A stretch of DNA of 64,000 bases from NCBI GenBank assembly GCA_963580285.1, contig OY757021.1, forward strand, positions 95,715,221 to 95,779,220, read 5' to 3'. Made by a program: the position numbers and the translations under genes. This document shows, piece after piece, positions 58,560-64,000 of the stretch (positions are counted from its first letter, which is position 1; every line of letters begins with the position of its first letter). This DNA comes from Lucinisca nassula. Its lineage: Eukaryota > Mollusca > Bivalvia > Lucinida > Lucinidae. The notes under the pieces are model-generated. The model was given only the letters and a program-made list of their open reading frames with translations, had not been told where the DNA came from and did not search any database.

Positions 58560-58985
58560 TGGTGAAAAATTGTGATAGTTTTCTCATTTATGCTTCAAAC
58601 ATGGCTGTTGGTGCTCGTTGGAACTGCCGCAGTGAAGTGGTTCTATCGAGTACCAACGGCGTATGTCTTGGAGCAGGAATGAGAAAAATATTGTATACCC
58701 AGTCAGACGCGCATCCGACTGAGGTACAGAGGCCGACGATTATCATACGAGATATTTTGGCCAGCAATAATCGAGTGTATGTAAACGTAAAGTGCAGATA
58801 ACTCCATGTCAACAGACATACAACCTCTAAACAACGTCGTGTCAACGTCAGTGCAACATCACTGCGATGCATTGACGCTGACGCAGCAAATTGTATACCC
58901 AGTTACAAAATATTGTAACCCCCAGTTCTCTCTCTATAAAGTTGGGTTTAAAGGGGCGTTCATTGCACGGACCTGTTATCGTAAT
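58560..58985. mobile_element. Hairpin MITE family B2, interrupted by a 186-bp insertion
   Basis: The left part, with a hairpin around GTTGGAACTGCCGCAGTGAA, runs to 58703 (GAAAAATATTGTATACCC). The rest resumes at 58890 (ACAAAATATTGTAACCCCC, AAGTTGGGTTTAAAGGGGC, end near ACCTGTTATCGTAATG). Confidence 0.7.
58704..58889 (-). mobile_element. Chimeric SINE-like insertion with 14-bp target duplication
   Basis: Flanked by ATTGTATACCCAGT at 58690-58703 and 58890-58903. On the minus strand it reads TTGCTGCGTCAGCGTCAATG, then TGTATGTCTGTTGACATGGA, then CTGGCCAAAATATCTCGTAT and the first ~30 bases of a SINE 2 head (CCTCAGTCGGATGCGCGTC), where it stops. A similar arrangement, but continuing into a full SINE 2, is at 60610-60974. 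Confidence 0.78.
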
Positions 58986-59129
58986 GAATCGTCTTATTAT
59001 TAACATTGCTAGAGATACTCGCCTACCAGTCGAGGAAGACAGAAGACCAACTTCTATCGTACATGTTGTCTAAACTGAAATGCACTCACACAACCTTTCA
59101 ATAATTCCCTGTCCCCTTTTTGTACTTTC

Positions 59130-59935
59130 TCTCATCTACTTACTTCTAAATATGTTCCAGAAAGGGTTGTCCTTTGGAAACAAGGAATACACCACAAAAC
59201 TGTAAACTAGATCGCGCAGTCGATGGCGCGCCATCGCAAATCCCCACGTTTTGACCGCTTCCAGGGACCCCTGGGGGCTGGTCCAAAAATTAATGTGCTC
59301 TTGCAGAAGCCATTCATGTATGTAACTCTTACACCAAATTTGGTTGAATTCAAATGAACGGTGTAGGAGAGATAGCCGGACAGACGGACGGACGGACGAA
59401 CGGACAGACGGAGGCGATAACAATATCCCCGCTTTTCTTCGAAAAACGTGGGGATAAATATTGAGTGTACATGTTTTCTGGACCAGACTAGCTAGTTTTG
59501 CCCGATTAGGCCTCATCAGTGACCCTCAAAAATTTCAAAATTCACCACTGGAAGGGCAAGAAAATATAAACTACACTATGATGTTGGGCAGGGAGACTTT
59601 TTACGACCTCCACACATTCCCAGACACCAGCTATAGTGACGTTAAATATGTTCTAGAAATGGTTATCCTTTGGAGTGAGTGAGTGAGTGAGTGAGTGAGT
59701 GAGTGAGTTTTACGTCCCACCAACAGCTAAGGCCATACGGAGACGGGACCTAGGTTTAAAGACTCATCCGAAAGTGTATATCCTTTGGAAGCAAGGAATG
59801 CACCACAAAACTGGAACATATGGAGTGTACATGTTTTCTGGGCCAGAATAGCTAGTTTCGGCCAATAAGGCCTCATCAGTGACCCTCAAACCTTTTCAAA
59901 GCTTTCCAAAATGTCTGCACAAGAATTTCAGAGAA
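59130..59935. repeat. Dispersed mollusc-type repeat, two units
   Basis: Two related units (about 59440-59674 and 59779-59935), each with GTGTACATGTTTTCTGG, CATCAGTGACCCTCAAA and a TCCTTTGGAARCAAGGAATG segment, plus a GGACGGACGGACG run at 59382-59410. Related pieces lie at 28190-28450 and 34110-34250. Non-coding. Confidence 0.6.
59675..59778 (-). mobile_element. tRNA-headed SINE family 3, head truncated, 11-bp target duplication
   Basis: (GAGT)n tail followed by TTTTACGTCCCACCAACAGC and AGACTCATCCGAAAGTG; the tRNA-like head is missing. Flanked by TATCCTTTGGA at 59664-59674 and 59779-59789. Confidence 0.9.
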
Positions 59936-59959
59936 AATAAGTTCAGTTAATATGGCATT

Positions 59960-60236
59960 AGGATAACACATCCGTGGGATATAGCAAATTTCTCAAACCT
60001 TAAAAAAGGCATCTTTTTCTGCTGAAGATTTGTGATATTTTTCCTATTTATACTCCAAACATAGGTTTTGGATGCTCGTTAGAACCACCTCATTGAGGCG
60101 GTTCTAACGAGTACCCACATCCGATGTCATGGAGCAGAACTAAGGAAATTAATGTTATTCCCCGTAAACCCCAGTTTTCTTTATATAAAATGGGGTTTAG
60201 TGGGGTCTTAATTTCACGGACTTGTTCACGTGATGG
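59960..60236. mobile_element. Hairpin MITE family B2
   Basis: Left end AGGATAACACATCCGTGGGA, hairpin around GAACCACCTCATTGAGGCGG, right end ACGGACTTGTTCACGTGATG. This is the most complete B2 copy. Confidence 0.78.
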
Positions 60237-60338
60237 GAAGTGGTTTTAGGTTCTAGCTTTACGTAATAACGCCAAATTAGGTCATTACCTGCCGTCCGTA
60301 TTTTTTTATTTTATTTTTTTTTTAGGGGGGGGGGGGTT

Positions 60339-60520
60339 TGGTTTTACGGCCCTTTCAAGATTATTTCACCCGTATCGAGCGATCGTTAATCAGAAATGGG
60401 CGAAAACCAGAGTACCCGGAGAAAAACCACCTTACCTTCCGTTGCAGAACTTGGCGTCTCACATATGACCCGAGCGAGACTCGAACCACAGCGGTGAGAG
60501 ACCTAATGATCAAGAGTCAG
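60339..60520 (-). mobile_element. tRNA-headed SINE family 6, head truncated
   Basis: Preceded by poly-T/poly-G. Minus-strand sense order matches 48040-48267 from CTGACTCTTGATCATTAGG to GAAAGGGCCGTAAAACC; the A-box end is missing. Confidence 0.85.
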
Positions 60521-60974
60521 TATGATCATTTTCCACATTAATCTGGTACTTTTGAGTAACAAGTTCCGGAGCCGATGCTACACGCTATGTCAATTTCGTT
60601 GTTGCATCGACTTTGCTGCGTCAGCGTCAATGCATCGTTGTTTAGACGTTGTATGTCTGTTGACTTGGACGTTGTTTAGACGTTGTATGTCTGTTGACAT
60701 GGAGTTATCTGCACTTTACATTTATATACACTTGATTATTGCTGGCCAAAATATCTCGTATGATAATCATCGGCCTCAGTACCTCGGTCGGATGAACGTC
60801 TGACTGGTGATCAGAAAGGCGCGTGTTCGGTACCTGCCGGGTTGGCAACATTCTTTCGTGGAGATAGATCATGAAATATTTTCCACGGCCATTCTCTACC
60901 ACTGGGCATCCGCTGATTCAAGAAGGGCAGTTGTCAGTGGCGAAAGAGTGTGCACTGTACTGGTTAACTGCTGA

Positions 60975-62093
60975 TGCCTCGGTCACAAATTCGGCGTACC
61001 CCGGCCGAGCTATACTATACGTTGTGGTCGGCCGAGCAGTCCAAGCCGAGAAATGGGTGTCTGGCTCGGTTTTGGCAAAAAGTATGCCGTGTGGGGCCTA
61101 GAGAGACATCCGCCGGGAATCGGGCGGTGTCAGCCTAAGTTTTGCGGGGAAGCATCGGCGTATACGCCGGGCGGAAATAGGCCGGTGCACTGCAGGTTAC
61201 CGACCGTATACCCGGCGATTGTTACTAGTCCCCGAGCATCGGTCGATGTTCCGCAGATGTCCGCCCAGTTTCCGGCCGCCGGCCAAGGGACGGGTTTACC
61301 CCAGCCGGGAATTGTCCAGTTGTTCAGGGGTATATAAACTGCATCCTCTCCTGCCTATACAACAAATGGGTCAGCTCTGTTGGTGGGTGAACATCCTTTT
61401 TCTTGACGTCGAGGAAAACTTTCGAAGAAAAGCGGAACAAGATGCCTCTTATCCCACCACTGCACCTACCGTCACCCCAGGAAAGGATCCGGAGGTTACA
61501 GGAGTGGCTGCTTAGGGCTCGGCACCGTGCCAATGTGGTCTTTGCAACCTTGTGTGCGGGAGAAGAACTGCTACCGCTGATGGTGGATGAAGCAATGGAT
61601 CGTGTACCGTCCTTTGCATGGGCAGTTATCAAACGTTTATGTACAATGCTCCCTACTGGTCTGCTAGAAACTGGCACCCATCGGAGATCGGCCCCTTATA
61701 TAGTCGAGCGTCACTCAGCGATCGAGCGGCGCCAGTCGAAACCGGGATTCGTCCAGCGGATTCCGCTTGATCATCTGTCGGGCCTCGGCCGATTACTGCC
61801 CGATTATCTGATTGGTCGGGGTCCGCTTTACGACTACCGGATGCCAGCCGATGCCATCGACATCGACGTCGGTACGAGCTCTGCTCGACTTTTATCGATG
61901 TGCCACCGACCCAGAAGTCGGTGAGTTTTCGGGGAGAATTTTAACTACGAGTTAAAATTTAACCGGGCCCCTCCCGACCACCACCGACGCCCCAACATCC
62001 GGCGGGACGCCGACCGGACTCCAGCCCAATCTCACCCCATCGCAGTCCCCGAGTAGTCGGGCGGGGATCGAATAGTGATTTGTGACCGTGGCT
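60975..62093. mobile_element. 1.1-kb GC-rich element with inverted ends in SINE 2
   Basis: Ends GCCTCGGTCACAAAT (60976-60990) and ATTTGTGACCGTGGC (62078-62092). The uninterrupted site (copy at 10855-11147, complement) reads GGTTAACCGCTTACGGATAA, so TGA (left) and TTA (right) may be a 3-bp duplication of TNA type, as in PIF/Harbinger. The interior is far richer in G and C than anything else here and is full of GGCCGA/CCGGCG words. The class is a suggestion only. Confidence 0.75.
61403..61924 (+). CDS. Hypothetical protein inside the GC-rich element
   Basis: A 173-residue open frame. The alternative start MPLIPPLHLP at 61442 is more natural than the first Met. It is Arg-rich (RIRRLQEWLLRARHRANVVF) with a helical middle (LLPLMVDEAMDRVPSFAWAV) and a C-terminal part of low complexity origin (CCGA-rich DNA). 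I recognise no domain. Because high GC alone lengthens open frames, and other frames across 61219-61677 are also open, coding status is doubtful. If real, it could be an accessory protein of the element, but nothing shows that. Confidence 0.3.
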   Translation: MTSRKTFEEKRNKMPLIPPLHLPSPQERIRRLQEWLLRARHRANVVFATLCAGEELLPLMVDEAMDRVPSFAWAVIKRLCTMLPTGLLETGTHRRSAPYIVERHSAIERRQSKPGFVQRIPLDHLSGLGRLLPDYLIGRGPLYDYRMPADAIDIDVGTSSARLLSMCHRPRSR

Positions 62094-62479
62094 TTACGCA
62101 TAAGCCTGCCCAGGAAAAGTGTGGACAGGTAAACTGACCGGCTCAAAAATGACATAAAATAGTGTTGACTGGGCCGTTAGTCCAATACAAAACTAAACTG
62201 AGGTAGGGGTCTTTAACTTTAATGGAAGACACCCAGTCAGCGTAGAATGTCGGTCAAGCGTCGGCCCGACGATATATACATAGAATATTTATTTTCTGTC
62301 TTATACCGTTAACAAATAACATTAGCCCTGTATGGCTTTTACTTCTACAAAAACAGTGTAGAAGAAAAACAATCTTTTTGGTGCTGTTTGGGCAGGATCA
62401 AGATTTTCACCTTACATCCTCATTCGAAGGATGGAGCAGGTCAAGGCATTCATCTCTGCAACTAAGTTTGACAACGCTG

Positions 62480-62800
<321 letters not shown>

Positions 62801-62835
62801 CACTGAACAACATGTTGGACATGGCATTTTCAGAG

Positions 62836-63133
62836 CCCATAGGGGCTTGAAGAAATATATGGGCTGCAAAATGCTTCCACGCAGAGCTGAATCCGGCCCA
62901 CACACTAGTACTGGTAAACCGCTTAGACGATCTAAGCCTGTCCAGGAACCGCGGTGCGAGGCGGACCGTACACGCTAATAAACCCTATTGGTTTCATTGG
63001 GCGACAGGGCTTGAGATGTCATTTCATCCAAATGTCGGGTAAAAGTCCCACAAAATTGAAAACAACGTCTCCAAAATGATCTTATGACCTTAACAGTGTT
63101 GACGGGGACGTTAAACCTCAAATCAAACAAAAA
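62836..63133 (+). mobile_element. SINE family A with short target duplication
   Basis: CCCATAGGGGCTTGAAGAAA head to CCTCAAATCAAACAAAAA tail, flanked by CATTTTCAGAG (62825-62835) and CACTTTCAGAG (63134-63144), one mismatch. Confidence 0.85.
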
Positions 63134-63137
63134 CACT

Positions 63138-63183
<46 letters not shown>

Positions 63184-63306
63184 GGGAGATAATGACGTCA
63201 TTCACGGAGTTCTATATTTTTGTCGCGAAATTAAAAAAAGACCTAACTGGGATCCTCTGGCACCGTCAAAACCTAGATACCATGCACTTAGCTACATGCG
63301 CGTCAC

Positions 63307-63378
<72 letters not shown>

Positions 63379-63504
63379 GACAATATGTAGGCCACGATAA
63401 GAAAGCAATGAGCAACATGTAGGCCACGGAGAGAGAGAGAGAGAGAGAGACTAATGAGCAACATGAAGGCCAGAGACAGAGAGACGAATGAGCAACATGA
63501 AGGC

Positions 63505-63578
<74 letters not shown>
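63138..63578. repeat. (GA)n microsatellite cluster
   Basis: GA runs at about 63141-63175, 63310-63376, 63429-63450 and 63509-63578, separated by near-repeated linkers such as ATGAGCAACATGWAGGCCA. Arg-Glu and Leu-Ser frames here are artefacts. Confidence 0.92.
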
Positions 63579-63581
<3 letters not shown>

Positions 63582-63608
63582 TAAATCGCCTGAACGGTGC
63601 GTCTGACC

Positions 63609-63808
63609 NNNNNNNNNNNNNNNNNNNNNNNNNNNNNNNNNNNNNNNNNNNNNNNNNNNNNNNNNNNNNNNNNNNNNNNNNNNNNNNNNNNNNNNNNNNN
63701 NNNNNNNNNNNNNNNNNNNNNNNNNNNNNNNNNNNNNNNNNNNNNNNNNNNNNNNNNNNNNNNNNNNNNNNNNNNNNNNNNNNNNNNNNNNNNNNNNNNN
63801 NNNNNNNN
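63609..63808. other. Assembly gap (200 N)
   Basis: Exactly 200 N, a typical placeholder length; the true gap size is unknown. The GA run to its left is a likely cause. The 192 bases to its right (63809-64000) show no recognised feature. Confidence 0.98.
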
Positions 63809-64000
63809 CTGGAAAAACACAAATAGTTAATAAACACACAATTAAATCTCTTTATCCCGATAGCCGTAAGAACTCGTGTGGGTGGTTAATTAAGGCGAAG
63901 GTGGCGTGTATCCTGCCTCATTCGGACGCCCAGATGATACTGACTTGCAGTAGGGCAAGGCCTGCTGTCCTTGCAATAGGTAAGGGTTGAGAGGGAATGT

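Larger units (their letters stand above)
60610..62195 (+). mobile_element. SINE family 2 with a 5' extension, interrupted by a 1.1-kb element
   Basis: 60610-60770 is the same extension seen at 58704-58889, here with an internal duplication (GTTTAGACGTTGTATGTCTG twice). The SINE 2 head starts at about 60770 (GCCTCAGTACCTCGGTCGG; B box GTTCGGTACC) and runs to GTACTGGTTAACTGC at 60972. Its tail resumes at 62094 (TTACGCATAAGCCTGCCCAG) and ends near 62195. Confidence 0.82.

Noticed and set aside
61053..61677. Further frames in the GC-rich element
   Set aside because: Several overlapping frames on both strands are open simply because the DNA is GC-rich.

Overview
This is a stretch of animal nuclear DNA, very probably from a marine mollusc and most likely a bivalve. 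That is inferred from AT-rich sequence, very dense SINEs, MITEs and degenerate tandem repeats, and animal-type LINEs and Tc1/mariner elements; no host marker gene confirms it. I see no convincing host protein-coding gene, no rRNA and no functional tRNA gene. Almost everything recognisable is a transposable element, a fragment of one, or satellite DNA. A 200-base run of N near the right end marks an assembly gap.

Layout: 1-3165 is a decayed Jockey-type LINE on the minus strand, running off the left edge. From 3.4 to 24.9 kb lies a mosaic of SINEs (family A with no recognised head, plus several tRNA-headed families numbered 2 to 6 here), hairpin MITEs (families B and D), an unclassified ~500-bp dispersed repeat (family C), two dead Tc1 copies (6.4-6.9 and 12.1-13.1 kb) and a 1.7-kb element with long inverted repeats (19149-20868) sitting inside a SINE. 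From 24.9 to 34.1 kb is a degenerate tandem array of ~320-bp units, broken by a 2.26-kb element with inverted ends (27218-29481), SINEs and MITEs. At 34.2-36.7 kb a dead mariner (35125-36463) has inserted into a degenerate reverse-transcriptase gene.

From 38.2 to 47.3 kb a second degenerate repeat array is split by a 6.95-kb TTAA-flanked element (38763-45715) with piggyBac-like ends. Most of its body is a ~229-bp satellite. That satellite is itself interrupted by a 2.44-kb element with ~200-bp inverted repeats (40583-43024), which carries the only intact transposase gene in the window, a 349-aa DD34E Tc1-type protein. From 47.9 to 49.8 kb there are clear nested SINEs with target duplications. 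Three further LINE reverse-transcriptase remnants lie at 49.9-50.8, 53.7-54.8 and 55.9-56.3 kb, with an apparently identical 482-bp tandem duplication at 52.3-53.2 kb. From 57 to 64 kb come more C, B and SINE copies, a GC-rich 1.1-kb element with inverted ends (60976-62092) inside a SINE, and long GA, GT and TC microsatellites around the gap.

The elements do not work together as a pathway. Their value is the record of nested insertions, in which several sites can be checked against a related uninterrupted copy in the same window. Family boundaries were found by eye and are good to a few bases where target duplications are quoted, otherwise to some tens of bases.
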